The translations under genes were made by a program, and so were the position numbers. A DNA stretch of 64,000 bases from Agromyces fucosus (GTDB lineage Bacteria > Actinomycetota > Actinomycetes > Actinomycetales > Microbacteriaceae). Of the stretch, positions 25,252 through 33,203 are shown piece by piece. Each line of letters begins with the position of its first letter. The stretch's first letter is position 1. The notes beneath the pieces are model-generated. The model was not told the DNA's origin. It worked only from the letters and a program-made list of their open reading frames with translations, and ran no database searches. The stretch lies in the NCBI RefSeq assembly GCF_004134865.1, contig NZ_SDPO01000001.1, positions 620,001 to 684,000 of the forward strand, written 5' to 3'.

Positions 25252-25257
25252 TAGAGT
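25252..25257 (+). promoter_or_regulatory. -10 TAGAGT of leaderless aldo-keto reductase gene
   Basis: TAGAGT is followed by six bases (TGCTCC) and ATG 25264. The 194-base gap back to ssb otherwise shows nothing I can name. Confidence 0.65.
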
Positions 25258-25263
25258 TGCTCC

Positions 25264-26271
25264 ATGAGCTACGCCGCCCTCCCCGAACGCTACGACCGCA
25301 TGCAGTACAACCGGGTGGGCCGCAGCGGCCTGAAGCTCCCGGCTCTCTCGCTCGGCCTCTGGCACAACTTCGGGCACGAACGCACCTATGACACCCAGCG
25401 CGCGATCGTGCGTCGCGCCTTCGACCTCGGGGTCACGCACTTCGACCTCGCGAACAACTACGGACCGCCTCCCGGTAGTGCGGAGGTGAACTTCGGCCGC
25501 ATCCTCGCCGACGACCTCGCCGCCTACCGCGACGAGATCATCGTCTCGTCGAAGGCGGGCTACGACATGTGGCCCGGCCCGTACGGCGACTTCGGTTCGC
25601 GCAAGTACCTGCTGTCCTCCCTCGACCAGAGCCTTGGTCGCCTCGGCCTCGACTACGTCGACATCTTCTACTCGCACCGGCCCGACCCCGAGACGCCCAT
25701 CGAGGAGACGATGGGCGCCCTCGCGAGTGCCGTGCGACAGGGCAAGGCGCTCTACGTCGGCATCTCGAACTACGACCCCGACCAGACGCGGGCAGCAGCA
25801 GCGGCGCTCGAGGCCGAGGGCGTGCCGCTCCTCATCCACCAGCCGCGCTACTCGATGTTCGACCGTCACATCGAAGACGGCCTGTTCCCGGCGCTCGAAG
25901 AGGTCGGCGCTGCGAGCATCGTGTTCTCGCCGCTCGCGCAGGGCCTCCTGACCGATCGCTACCTCGGCGGCGACGTGCCCGCGGACTCGCGGGCGGCGAC
26001 GAGCCGGTTCCTCTCCCCCGACCGCATCAGCGGCGAGTACCTCGAGCGCGCCCGTGCGCTCGACGCGATCGCGAAGGATCGCGGCCAGACGCTCGCCCAG
26101 CTCGCCCTCACCTGGGTGCTGCGCCAGCCGCTCGTGTCGAGCGCGCTGATCGGCGCCTCGAGCGTCGCGCAGCTCGAGCAGAACATCGCCGCGCTCGACG
26201 CGGCACCGCTCACCGAGGCGGAGATCGAACGCATCGAGCCGTTCGCCGCGCACGGCACCGTGCTCGGCTGA
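25264..26271 (+). CDS. Aldo-keto reductase (YghZ/L-glyceraldehyde-3-phosphate reductase type)
   Basis: A 335-residue NADPH-dependent AKR of the TIM-barrel fold, AKR14/YghZ-like. Its catalytic tetrad is Asp and Tyr in FDLANNYG, Lys in VSSKAGYDMWPGPYGDFGSRKYL, and His in FYSHRPDPETP. The MWPGPYGxxGSRKYLxxSxDQSLxRxGLDYVDIFYSHR block is diagnostic for the YghZ group, which detoxifies methylglyoxal and reduces L-glyceraldehyde-3-phosphate. The C-terminal LIGASSVAQLEQN cofactor site is intact. Monocistronic, with a leaderless promoter and a strong terminator. Confidence 0.94.
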   Translation: MSYAALPERYDRMQYNRVGRSGLKLPALSLGLWHNFGHERTYDTQRAIVRRAFDLGVTHFDLANNYGPPPGSAEVNFGRILADDLAAYRDEIIVSSKAGYDMWPGPYGDFGSRKYLLSSLDQSLGRLGLDYVDIFYSHRPDPETPIEETMGALASAVRQGKALYVGISNYDPDQTRAAAAALEAEGVPLLIHQPRYSMFDRHIEDGLFPALEEVGAASIVFSPLAQGLLTDRYLGGDVPADSRAATSRFLSPDRISGEYLERARALDAIAKDRGQTLAQLALTWVLRQPLVSSALIGASSVAQLEQNIAALDAAPLTEAEIERIEPFAAHGTVLG

Positions 26272-26283
26272 GCTCGGCGGGCC

Positions 26284-26319
26284 ATGCAGTGCCCAGCCGG
26301 GTTCGGCCGGGCACTGCAT
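26284..26319 (+). terminator. Terminator after aldo-keto reductase
   Basis: ATGCAGTGCCCAGCC (26284-26298) and GGCCGGGCACTGCAT (26305-26319) pair over 15 positions with one A-C mismatch and a 6-base loop. It lies 12 bases after the stop. Confidence 0.75.
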
Positions 26320-26391
26320 GCCGGCGACCACCGGCAACGGCCACCGACCGCGGTTGCCATCGAGTGCCGAGCGGATGTCGGCGGCCGGCCG

Positions 26392-26397
26392 TACTCT
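26392..26397 (+). promoter_or_regulatory. -10 TACTCT of small gene
   Basis: TACTCT lies 42 bases before ATG 26440, and the leader carries GAGAGGAG. Confidence 0.4.
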
Positions 26398-26439
26398 CGT
26401 GACACACCGCAGGGCCGGCTGCACCACGAGAGGAGCGAA

Positions 26440-26703
26440 ATGTCCGCCATCGCCACCGACGCGTTCGCAACGCGAACTCGCGAACCGTTCCCCGACGACG
26501 TGCCCGGCCTGCAGATCTCGCCCGCAGCACCCGGCCTGTGGCGGGTCACCCGCCCGCAGGGCGCCGTGCTCGGACACATCGAGCAGCGCGGGTTCGGCAA
26601 CGAGGTCCGCTTCGGTTCGAAACGACTCGTCGCGGGTGGCATCCGCTCGATCGAACTCGGCGAGTTCTGGTCGTCGCGCGCCGCCGCCGAGGTCTTCCGC
26701 TGA
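26440..26703 (+). CDS. Small hypothetical protein, 87 aa
   Basis: No family recognised. A GAGAGGAG Shine-Dalgarno precedes ATG 26440. The sequence has a 20-residue polar N-terminus and then a beta-rich core: GLWRVTRPQGAVLGHIEQ, FGNEVRFGSKRL and RSIELGEFWSSRAAAEVF. Soluble, with no cysteines. It stands alone between an upstream terminator and a leaderless downstream gene. Coding is supported by the SD, frame-consistent GC3 and lack of a plausible alternative frame. Confidence 0.65.
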   Translation: MSAIATDAFATRTREPFPDDVPGLQISPAAPGLWRVTRPQGAVLGHIEQRGFGNEVRFGSKRLVAGGIRSIELGEFWSSRAAAEVFR

Positions 26704-26765
26704 GCTCGCCCCACGCGTAATCGGGCACGCCGCCGTCGCTCTCCGACCGCGACGCGAGCCGGGGG

Positions 26766-26771
26766 TAATCT
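26766..26771 (+). promoter_or_regulatory. -10 TAATCT, leaderless
   Basis: TAATCT is followed by six bases (GCGGCC) and ATG 26778. Confidence 0.65.
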
Positions 26772-26777
26772 GCGGCC

Positions 26778-27437
26778 ATGCAGTGGTGGAACGATCTCAT
26801 CTCATGGCTCGATTCGAGCGCCTCGCAGCCCACGGTCTTCTCGGCCGTCGTGCTGTTCTTCGCGGTGCTCGCTGCCGGCCTCCTCGCCGCGTGGATCGCC
26901 AGTCTTGCGATCAAGCGGCTCGTGGCGCAGCGCGATCGTGAGTCGAAGGCCGCAGCGATCGCCGCGCTCGTCGATGCCGCCACTGAGGCATCCGTGTGGA
27001 ACTCGCTGACGCCGCAGGAGCAGGTGCTCGCCGATCGTGCCGTCGGCCAGGCCGACATCGTCGCACGGCTGCTGCCGATCCGCGGGTCCGACGTCGCGGC
27101 GAACTGGGCCGCTCACCAGCTGCACGAACTCAAGCGCGCATCGGCGACGTTCGGGTACCAGCTCGACCCGGCTGTCGTGGAGTTCCGCGATCGACTCCTC
27201 GAGTGGCAGCGCCGCCCTGGCCGTACGCGCCGCCAGTTCCAGAACGACCTCACGCGCTGGCGCACCCAGCGCCAGGAGCCCGAGCAGACGGCCATCGACC
27301 AGCAGGACAGCTGGGTCGCAGATCAGCACCAGCAGCGCTATCAGGGCAGCGTCACCATCGCCGACGAGAGCGCCGACTCGACGATGACCGTCAACACCGC
27401 GCCGACGGCCACGCTGCAGGGCGAGCAGCAACGCTGA
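26778..27437 (+). CDS. Hypothetical single-pass membrane protein, 219 aa
   Basis: No family recognised. One membrane segment at about 19-45 (TVFSAVVLFFAVLAAGLLAAWIASL) is followed by a cytosolic helical domain rich in Gln, Arg and Ala, with probable coiled coil between 50 and 180 (RLLEWQRRPGRTRRQFQNDLTRWRTQRQEPEQ). The last 40 residues are Thr/Ser/Ala-rich and probably disordered. It has a leaderless start and a bulged terminator hairpin downstream facing nadE. Confidence 0.75.
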   Translation: MQWWNDLISWLDSSASQPTVFSAVVLFFAVLAAGLLAAWIASLAIKRLVAQRDRESKAAAIAALVDAATEASVWNSLTPQEQVLADRAVGQADIVARLLPIRGSDVAANWAAHQLHELKRASATFGYQLDPAVVEFRDRLLEWQRRPGRTRRQFQNDLTRWRTQRQEPEQTAIDQQDSWVADQHQQRYQGSVTIADESADSTMTVNTAPTATLQGEQQR

Positions 27438-27484
27438 GGCGGCTCGCTCGAATCCGCTGAGCGTCCTGGACCACGCAGGCCGCC

Positions 27485-27519
27485 GAGGGCCGCGCTGCTG
27501 AGCGCAGCGTGCGGCCCTC
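27485..27519. terminator. Hairpin between convergent genes
   Basis: GAGGGCCGCGCTGC (27485-27498) pairs with GCAGC and GCGGCCCTC (27504-27519) with a two-base bulge and a 5-base loop. It can serve both the membrane-protein gene and nadE. Confidence 0.75.
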
Positions 27520-27537
27520 AGCAGCGGGGTGTGACGA

Positions 27538-28359
27538 TCAGCGCCACCAGTCGTCGAACATCGACACGGGAACCGTGCGCTTGTGCCGTGTCTGCAGGAA
27601 GCGGGCTTCGATGCGCTCGGCGACCGCCTCGTCGATCTCCTCGCCCTCGAGGTAGGCGTCGAGGTCGGCGTAGCTCAGGCCGAGGTTCGCCTCGTCGGAC
27701 TGCCCCGGGTTCGCATCGAGCAGATCCGCCGTCGGCACCTTGAGATGCAGGCGCTCGGGCGCATCGAGGTGTTCGAGCAGCGCGCGCCCCTGCCGCTTCG
27801 TGAGACCCGTGAGGGGAAGCACGTCGGCTCCCCCATCGCCGTACTTGGTGAAGAATCCCGTGACGGCCTCGGCGGCGTGGTCGGTGCCGACGACGAGCAG
27901 CCCGCCCTCTCCAGCGAGGGCGTACTGCGCCACCATCCGCATGCGCGCCTTGACGTTGCCCTTGCCGAAGTCGCTGAGCGGCACCCCGGTCGCCGCAGCG
28001 AAGTCCTGGGTGAGCCCGTCGACGCCGCCCTTGACGTTGAAGACCACGGTCTCCTGCGGCTCGATGAAGTCGAGGGCCAGCTGCGCATCGTCCTCGTCGC
28101 GCTGCACGCCATAGGGCAAGCGCACGGCGATGAACCGCGATGCAGCGCCTTCGGCTTCGAGCTCCGCGACTGCGAGCCGGCACAATCGGCCCGCGAGGGT
28201 GGAGTCCTGCCCGCCGCTGATGCCGAGGACGAGGCCCTTGGCGCCGGTGGCACGAAGGTAGGCCTTCAGGAAGTCGATGCGCGCCCGCACCTCCTCGGCG
28301 GGATCGATGACCGGGGTGACATTGAGTTCGGCGATGATTCGCGACTGCAGCTCTCGCAT
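27538..28359 (-). CDS. nadE: Ammonia-dependent NAD(+) synthetase
   Basis: Converts nicotinic acid adenine dinucleotide to NAD with ammonia and ATP, the last step of NAD synthesis. The 273-residue length fits the short NH3-dependent type without a glutaminase domain. The PP-loop is [14 protein letters not shown] (about 46-59). The [28 protein letters not shown] block and the late [15 protein letters not shown]-terminus are diagnostic. TATCGT lies six bases before ATG 28359, so it is probably leaderless. Monocistronic. Confidence 0.97.
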   Translation of the reverse strand: MRELQSRIIAELNVTPVIDPAEEVRARIDFLKAYLRATGAKGLVLGISGGQDSTLAGRLCRLAVAELEAEGAASRFIAVRLPYGVQRDEDDAQLALDFIEPQETVVFNVKGGVDGLTQDFAAATGVPLSDFGKGNVKARMRMVAQYALAGEGGLLVVGTDHAAEAVTGFFTKYGDGGADVLPLTGLTKRQGRALLEHLDAPERLHLKVPTADLLDANPGQSDEANLGLSYADLDAYLEGEEIDEAVAERIEARFLQTRHKRTVPVSMFDDWWR

Positions 28360-28365
28360 GCCACG

Positions 28366-28371
28366 ACGATA
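28366..28371 (-). promoter_or_regulatory. -10 TATCGT of leaderless nadE
   Basis: TATCGT is followed by six bases and ATG 28359; no SD is present. Confidence 0.6.
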
Positions 28372-28441
28372 CCGCCGTCATGTTTCCAGCAGACAACCGG
28401 ATGCCACGGTCCGGCGCCACGGCACCGCCCGCTGCCTCCGC

Positions 28442-28447
28442 TAGCAT
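28442..28447 (+). promoter_or_regulatory. -10 TAGCAT of antiporter gene
   Basis: TAGCAT lies 41 bases before GTG 28489. The leader carries GGAACGGAG as SD. Confidence 0.4.
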
Positions 28448-28488
28448 CACGACGGGCACACCTGCCGCCCTGGAACGGAGTGCCCCTC

Positions 28489-29709
28489 GTGGAGATCTCG
28501 ATCGGAACCATGGTGCTCGTGCCGGCGATCGCCGTCGCGGCGCCGCTCCTCGTGCGAGCCATCGGCAAGTGGGTGGCCATTCCCCTTGTCGTCTTCGAGA
28601 TCGTCCTCGGGCTCCTCCTCGGGCCGGCACTGCTCGGGTGGATCGTCCCCGACGACTTCATGACCCTCCTCGCCGACTTCGGCCTAGCCATGCTCTTCTT
28701 CCTCGCGGGCAACGAGATCGACTTCCGGGCCATCCGCGGTCGACCGCTCAGCCGCGCGGCGATCGGCTGGATCATCTCACTCGCAGCGGGCATCGGCCTC
28801 GCGACGCTCCTGGCGGCCGATCTTCCCGCGGCGGCGTTCATCGGCATCGCGCTGACCTCGACGGCACTCGGCACGATCATGCCGGTGCTGCGCGACTCCG
28901 GCGATCTGGGCACCCCGTTCGGGATCGCGGTCATCGCCCTCGGTGCGATCGGCGAGTTCGGACCTCTGCTCGCGATCTCCCTGTTCCTGAGCGGCCGCAG
29001 CCCGCTGCTGGCCGCCGTCGTGCTCCTCTCGTTCGCCGTGATCGCCGGCATCGCCATCTGGCTCGCCGCGAAGGGCGTCGGCAAGCGCATGCACCGGGTC
29101 ATCACGGCGACGCTGCACACGAGCGGGCAGTTCGCCGTGCGGCTCGTCATCTTCGTGCTGCTCGCGCTCGTGGCGCTCAGCATCGTGCTCGACCTCGACA
29201 TGCTGCTCGGGGCCTTCACCGCCGGCGTGCTGTACCGACTGCTGCTCTCCGGCGCCCCGGAACGCGACGTCGAGGTGGTCGAGACCAAGCTCGAGGCCGT
29301 CGGCTACGGCTTCCTGGTGCCCGTCTTCTTCATCAACACCGGCGTCGCGTTCGACCTCGAGTCCCTGTTCGCGGATGTGCGCACGACGGTGCTCCTGCCG
29401 ATCTTCCTGGTGCTCCTGCTCGTCGTACGCGGCCTGCCGTCGCTGCTCGCCGCCCCCAAGGGATCGAGTCGGCGCGATCTCGTGGCGACGGCGCTGTTCG
29501 GGGCGACCGGACTGCCGATCATCGTCGCCGTCACCGCGATCGGCGTCGACAACGGCGATCTGCCGAGCGGCACCGCGGCCGCGCTGGTCGGCGCCGGCAT
29601 GCTCTCGGTGCTGCTGTTCCCGCTCATCGCGCTGGCGATCCGCAAGGGGCGATCGGATGACCCGGCTCGCGCCTCGGCGGACGACCCCTTCGCGCCCATC
29701 GAGGGCTGA
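28489..29709 (+). CDS. CPA2-type monovalent cation:proton antiporter
   Basis: A 406-residue inner-membrane exchanger (Na+/K+:H+ antiporter, KefB/NapA-like) with about 12 hydrophobic segments through the whole length. The LGLLLGPALLGW motif in helix 2, LFFLAGNEIDF in the fourth region and LDLDMLLGAFTAGVLYR in the crossed-helix region are typical CPA2 blocks. It lacks the C-terminal RCK/TrkA domain of KefB. GTG 28489 sits eight bases after GGAACGGAG; an in-frame GTG at 28480 is the alternative. It is followed by tRNA-Arg. Confidence 0.9.
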   Translation: MEISIGTMVLVPAIAVAAPLLVRAIGKWVAIPLVVFEIVLGLLLGPALLGWIVPDDFMTLLADFGLAMLFFLAGNEIDFRAIRGRPLSRAAIGWIISLAAGIGLATLLAADLPAAAFIGIALTSTALGTIMPVLRDSGDLGTPFGIAVIALGAIGEFGPLLAISLFLSGRSPLLAAVVLLSFAVIAGIAIWLAAKGVGKRMHRVITATLHTSGQFAVRLVIFVLLALVALSIVLDLDMLLGAFTAGVLYRLLLSGAPERDVEVVETKLEAVGYGFLVPVFFINTGVAFDLESLFADVRTTVLLPIFLVLLLVVRGLPSLLAAPKGSSRRDLVATALFGATGLPIIVAVTAIGVDNGDLPSGTAAALVGAGMLSVLLFPLIALAIRKGRSDDPARASADDPFAPIEG

Positions 29710-29767
29710 GCCGGCGGCATACCCGGGGCACGCTGGTGGGAGGACCCGCCGATCGGCCGTCGATGGC

Positions 29768-29773
29768 TATGCT
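29768..29773 (+). promoter_or_regulatory. -10 TATGCT of tRNA-Arg
   Basis: TATGCT lies 22 bases before the mature 5' end of the tRNA gene. Confidence 0.4.
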
Positions 29774-29795
29774 TGCATGGCGGCGTTCCAGTCGG

Positions 29796-29868
29796 CCCCC
29801 CGTAGCTCAGTGGACAGAGCAGGTGGTTTCTACCCACTTGGTCGGGAGTTCGAATCTCTCCGGGGGGA
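29796..29868 (+). tRNA. tRNA-Arg (anticodon TCT)
   Basis: A complete 73-nt cloverleaf. The acceptor arm is CCCCCCG/CGGGGGG, the D-stem GCTC/GAGC, the anticodon stem GGTGG/CCACT with loop TTTCTAC (anticodon TCT at 29829-29831, reading AGA), and the T-arm GGGAG-TTCGAAT-CTCTC. The discriminator is A and CCA is not encoded. It decodes a rare codon in this GC-rich genome. The 3' half is overlapped on the other strand by an HNH-family gene. Confidence 0.95.
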
Positions 29869-30309
29869 CGCCCTTCCGCGTTCGTCCAGTAGCTCATGGT
29901 GCCACGAACGACCTCGTCGAGCGATGGTCACGATCGCGTGGCAGTTCCGACACCTCACGTCGCACTTCCGCATCTCCTCCTCGATCACATCGAGGCTCCG
30001 CCCGCGGCGTACGAGGTTCGCGACCGAGTCGACCTTCTCGCCTCGAACGTGATCGAACTCGAGCACTCGCAGATCGAGATTGCCGCAGTCGACGCAACCG
30101 GATGCGAGGCGGGCGATGACGACCCGTCTCGCCTCGTTGAGACGTCGCGCGCTGGTCGCACGCACGTTCGCCGCGTGTCGGGCAGCGTTCTCCCGGTAGT
30201 GGGCCTTCTGGCACTCGCGGCAGTACGAATGGAGGCCGTCTCGATTTTTCGGGGACCCGTTGAAGCTGGTGCGCGGAAGCTCGACCTTGCACCGGAAACA
30301 CCTCTTCAT
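29830..30309 (-). CDS. HNH-like zinc-binding protein overlapping tRNA-Arg antisense
   Basis: A 159-residue basic protein. The N-terminal zinc ribbon has CFRC (Cys4, Cys7) and CREC. The HNH-type core reads CVDCGNLDLRVLEFDHVRGEK, then KCDVRCRNCHAIVT, giving two CxxC pairs and the D-H catalytic pair typical of small phage/actinobacterial HNH endonucleases. TAGGTT lies six bases before ATG 30309, so it is leaderless. The last 13 codons are the complement of the tRNA-Arg 3' half, giving the tail RRDSNSRPSG, and the TAG stop falls on the anticodon. It may be a stand-alone mobile endonuclease fixed beside a tRNA. Confidence 0.8.
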   Translation of the reverse strand: MKRCFRCKVELPRTSFNGSPKNRDGLHSYCRECQKAHYRENAARHAANVRATSARRLNEARRVVIARLASGCVDCGNLDLRVLEFDHVRGEKVDSVANLVRRGRSLDVIEEEMRKCDVRCRNCHAIVTIARRGRSWHHELLDERGRASPRRDSNSRPSG

Positions 30310-30315
30310 GTCGCG

Positions 30316-30321
30316 AACCTA
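30316..30321 (-). promoter_or_regulatory. -10 TAGGTT of leaderless HNH gene
   Basis: TAGGTT, six bases and ATG 30309; no SD. Confidence 0.6.
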
Positions 30322-30434
30322 CCGCTGAGCACTGACGCGCGGACGACTGTCCGGTAGCGCCGCGTGAATCCTGGCCCGGTCTCGCCTCGTTGATCCTGCG
30401 ACAAACCCCGATCAGCGACGTCGGAGCACCCGGA

Positions 30435-30440
30435 TAGACT
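30435..30440 (+). promoter_or_regulatory. -10 TAGACT of leaderless orn
   Basis: TAGACT is followed by six bases (CTCGGC) and ATG 30447. Confidence 0.65.
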
Positions 30441-30446
30441 CTCGGC

Positions 30447-31067
30447 ATGCCTTCTTCGAGCGACCGCCTGGTCTGGATCGACTGCGAGATGACCGGACTC
30501 GACCTCGCGGTCGACGAGCTCGTCGAGATCGCCGTCGTCATCACCGACTACGACCTCAATCCCGTCGACGCCGGACTGAGCATCGTCATCAAGCCCGACG
30601 CCAGCGCACTCGAGAACATGGGCGACTTCGTCCGCGGCATGCACACGACGTCTGGGCTGATCGAGGAGATCCCCAACGGCGTGAGCGTCGCCGATGCCGA
30701 GTACCAGGTGCTCGAGTACGTGCTGCAGCACATCCCCGAAGAGCAGAAGGCACCGATCGCGGGCAACTCCATCGGCACCGACCGCGCGTTCCTCGCGAAG
30801 TACATGCCGCGCCTTGACGCGCACCTGCACTATCGCAGCGTCGACGTCTCCTCGATCAAGGAGCTGGCCAAGCGCTGGTTTCCCCGTGCCTACTTCAACT
30901 CGCCGCCGAAGAACGGCGGGCACCGTGCTCTCGCCGACATCCTCGAGTCGATCCGCGAGCTGCACTACTACCGTCGTGCGGTCTTCGTGGCCGAGCCCGG
31001 CCCCTCGACGGCGGAGCTCCAGAGCCTCTCGACGTCCGTGGTGAACGAGTTCGCCTCCAAGGTGTAG
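30447..31067 (+). CDS. orn: Oligoribonuclease
   Basis: DEDDh 3'-5' exoribonuclease that degrades 2-5 nt RNAs, including pGpG. The 206-residue length and motifs are typical: WIDCEMTGLD (DxE), GNSIGTDRAFL (second Asp), and HRALADILESI with the catalytic His and Asp. The Actinobacteria-type FNSPPKNGGHRAL block is present. It stands alone, and its TAG stop is followed at once by TAAGCT, a likely -10 for the tRNA-His gene. Confidence 0.97.
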   Translation: MPSSSDRLVWIDCEMTGLDLAVDELVEIAVVITDYDLNPVDAGLSIVIKPDASALENMGDFVRGMHTTSGLIEEIPNGVSVADAEYQVLEYVLQHIPEEQKAPIAGNSIGTDRAFLAKYMPRLDAHLHYRSVDVSSIKELAKRWFPRAYFNSPPKNGGHRALADILESIRELHYYRRAVFVAEPGPSTAELQSLSTSVVNEFASKV

Positions 31068-31073
31068 TAAGCT
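31068..31073 (+). promoter_or_regulatory. -10 TAAGCT of tRNA-His
   Basis: TAAGCT directly follows the orn stop and lies 36 bases before tRNA-His. Confidence 0.4.
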
Positions 31074-31109
31074 CGTCGAGTTGCCAGATCGCCCCGGCGG
31101 TCGACACAT

Positions 31110-31186
31110 GGTGGGTATAGCTCAGTTGGTAGAGCGCCTGGTTGTGGTCCAGGAGGTCGCGGGTTCAAGCCCCGTTACTCACCCCA
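31110..31186 (+). tRNA. tRNA-His (anticodon GTG)
   Basis: Cloverleaf from 31111: acceptor GTGGGTA/TACTCAC with one G-T pair, D-stem GCTC/GAGC, anticodon stem CCTGG/CCAGG with loop TTGTGGT (anticodon GTG at 31144-31146), and T-arm GCGGG-TTCAAGC-CCCGT. The G at 31110 can be the G(-1) that identifies tRNA-His and would pair with C73 at 31183. CCA is encoded at 31184-31186. Confidence 0.95.
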
Positions 31187-31219
31187 ATACTTCTTCACCG
31201 CCTCCGATCGGAGCCGCTC

Positions 31220-31567
31220 GTGGAACTCGACGCCGAAGCGTTCGAAACGATCGTCGTCGATGAGCTCGATCAGTTGCCCGACGACATGGTCGACGGCCTC
31301 GAGAATGTCGTGTTCGTCGTCGAGGACCGCCCAGAAGACGGTTCGCTCGACCTGCTCGGCCTCTACGACGGCTTCGCACTGACCGAACGCGATCGATACG
31401 GATTCGGCGAGATGCCCGACCGCATCATCCTCTACCGCGAGCCGCTGCTGGCGATCTGCGCCGACGAAGACGAACTCCGCGAGGAGATCCACGTCACGCT
31501 CGTGCACGAGATCGCGCACTTCTACGGCATCGACGACGACCGGCTCCACGAGCTGGGCTGGGCATGA
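31220..31567 (+). CDS. Minimal zincin metallopeptidase-like protein
   Basis: A 115-residue protein of the DUF1025/zincin-like family. It has one intact HEIAHFYGIDDDRLHELGW motif, i.e. HExxHxxGxxD with Asp as the third zinc ligand. The N-terminal half (VELDAEAFETIVVDELDQLPDDMVDGLENV) is typical of this small family. GTG 31220 has a GGAG six bases upstream; the earlier frame would read through tRNA-His. The substrate is unknown. Cytosolic. Confidence 0.9.
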   Translation: MELDAEAFETIVVDELDQLPDDMVDGLENVVFVVEDRPEDGSLDLLGLYDGFALTERDRYGFGEMPDRIILYREPLLAICADEDELREEIHVTLVHEIAHFYGIDDDRLHELGWA

Positions 31568-31579
31568 TCCGCACCGGGT

Positions 31580-31585
31580 TACGCT
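31580..31585 (+). promoter_or_regulatory. -10 TACGCT, leaderless DD-peptidase-like gene
   Basis: TACGCT, six bases (GATTCC) and ATG 31592. Confidence 0.6.
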
Positions 31586-31591
31586 GATTCC

Positions 31592-32851
31592 ATGAGCATG
31601 ACCCCCGGCCGCATCGTCGGCATCGCCGTCGGAGCGATCGCGATCCTCGGCATCGGCGTCTACGGCCCGGCGATGCTCCTCGGCCCACTTCCGTCGGTGT
31701 CCGTCACCATGGCCGAGAGCGACGAGGCACCCGACGAGAGCGCGGCGACCGTGACACTCCCCGCCGACGGCGCCAGCGCGATGGCGGTGCTCGGCGACGA
31801 CGGCGCTGCGACGACGCTCGCGGTCGCGGGCGACACCGATGCCGTGCCGATCGGCGGCGCCGTGAAGCTCGTCACCGTGCTCGCCACCCTCGATTCCCTG
31901 CCCATTCCGAGCGACGGCGGCGGCCCCGACCTCACGATCGGGCCGGCCGACTACACCGACTACCTTCGGTACGTCGCCGAGGACACCCGCACGCTGCCGG
32001 TGCTTCCGGGCCAGAAGTGGACCGAACGCGACGTCGTGCGGGCCACGCTGCTCGCCTCGAGCAACAACCACGCCGACACGCTCGTGCGGTGGGCGTTCGG
32101 CAGCACCGACGCCTACGTCGAGGCGGCCAACGCCTGGCTCGCCGAGAACGGGTTCACCGCCACGAGAGTCGCCGATGCCACCGGACTCTCGGGCGACAAC
32201 GTCGGCACCCCCGAGGAACTCACCCGGCTCGCCGCCCTCGTGTTCGCCGATCCAGCCCTGGCAGCGATGTTCGGCGTCGGCGACGCCCCCGCGGTCGCCG
32301 GCGAGCGGGACATCCCCGACAACGTCGCGCGCGCGGGCGACGCCGGTGTTCGTGCCCTCGCACGGAGCTACACCGACCAGGCGGGCGTGAGCTTCGTGTA
32401 CACGACCACCGTGCCGGGACTCGCCGACCAGCCGCCGTACCGCCTCGTGGGCGCGACGACCCTCATGCCCGACTACGAGGCACTCGACGCGGGAGTGAGC
32501 ACCGCCGTGACGACCGCCGCCGCATCGGCGACGCCGGTTGAGGTCATCACCGCCGGCACGCCCTACGCGAGCGTCGAGGCCGCATGGGGCGACCGGGCCG
32601 AGCTCATCGCCTCGGTCAGCAGAACGGATGCCTCGTGGGGCGACGGGGGCGCCGAGGCATCCGTCACCGTCGAGCCCTTCACGACCGCGTCTTCGGGCAG
32701 CGATGTCGGCCGCGTCAGCTTCACGACCGCGGGCGGCGAGGTCGCCTCACCGCTCGAGTTGACGAGCGCCATCCGTGACCCAGGGCCGATCTGGCGCCTC
32801 ACACACCCTGCGGCGCTCATCGGCGCGTTCATCGACGATCAGCAGGGCTGA
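31592..32851 (+). CDS. Degenerate D-alanyl-D-alanine carboxypeptidase-like protein
   Basis: A 419-residue membrane-anchored protein with the outline of an S11 DD-carboxypeptidase. An uncleaved-looking signal anchor (about 8-33) precedes the domain. The active-site SxxK is replaced by GGAVK, with Gly89 at the Ser position and Lys92 kept. The second motif SSN (156-158) and DATGLSGDNVGTPEELTRLA are intact. The KTG triad is not found; the matching region reads SYTDQAGVSF. It is probably catalytically dead and may bind peptidoglycan or a partner as a scaffold. Monocistronic, with a leaderless start. Confidence 0.82.
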   Translation: MSMTPGRIVGIAVGAIAILGIGVYGPAMLLGPLPSVSVTMAESDEAPDESAATVTLPADGASAMAVLGDDGAATTLAVAGDTDAVPIGGAVKLVTVLATLDSLPIPSDGGGPDLTIGPADYTDYLRYVAEDTRTLPVLPGQKWTERDVVRATLLASSNNHADTLVRWAFGSTDAYVEAANAWLAENGFTATRVADATGLSGDNVGTPEELTRLAALVFADPALAAMFGVGDAPAVAGERDIPDNVARAGDAGVRALARSYTDQAGVSFVYTTTVPGLADQPPYRLVGATTLMPDYEALDAGVSTAVTTAAASATPVEVITAGTPYASVEAAWGDRAELIASVSRTDASWGDGGAEASVTVEPFTTASSGSDVGRVSFTTAGGEVASPLELTSAIRDPGPIWRLTHPAALIGAFIDDQQG

Positions 32852-32871
32852 CCGGCCGACGGGTCCGAGGC

Positions 32872-33126
32872 TCAGTCGTTCTCGTCGTCGGACTCGACCG
32901 GATCGGAGTCGTCGGCGTCGAAGCGGAACTGCACGCGCACCTGGCCGTTGACCTCGCGCTCGTCGACCGCGTCGTACCAGAACAGGGACTCGAGACCGTC
33001 GACAGCGGCGACCATGCCGACTCGCTGTTCGGGCTTGCCGCCCACGAGGATGCGGTGCTCGAATTCCCCCTCGAGCGGGCCGTCGAGGAACTCCGCGACG
33101 TACTGGGCTCCCGTATCTGTGCTCAT
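32872..33126 (-). CDS. Small acidic hypothetical protein, 84 aa
   Basis: No named family recognised. It is a beta-rich 84-residue protein (AQYVAEFLDGPLEGEFEHRILVGG) with an acidic tail DADDSDPVESDDEND. Such proteins are widespread in Microbacteriaceae as I recall them, but the function is unknown. TACGGT lies six bases before ATG 33126, so it is leaderless. It converges with the DD-peptidase-like gene across 20 bases and lies 77 bases downstream of the kinase. Confidence 0.75.
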   Translation of the reverse strand: MSTDTGAQYVAEFLDGPLEGEFEHRILVGGKPEQRVGMVAAVDGLESLFWYDAVDEREVNGQVRVQFRFDADDSDPVESDDEND

Positions 33127-33132
33127 GTCACT

Positions 33133-33138
33133 ACCGTA
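33133..33138 (-). promoter_or_regulatory. -10 TACGGT, leaderless small gene
   Basis: TACGGT, six bases (AGTGAC) and ATG 33126. Confidence 0.6.
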
Positions 33139-33203
33139 GCCCTCGCGATGACGAAGCGGCAGGTCGCGCGCGCGGTCACGGATCGTGTCGCCGACCTCCC
33201 GCC

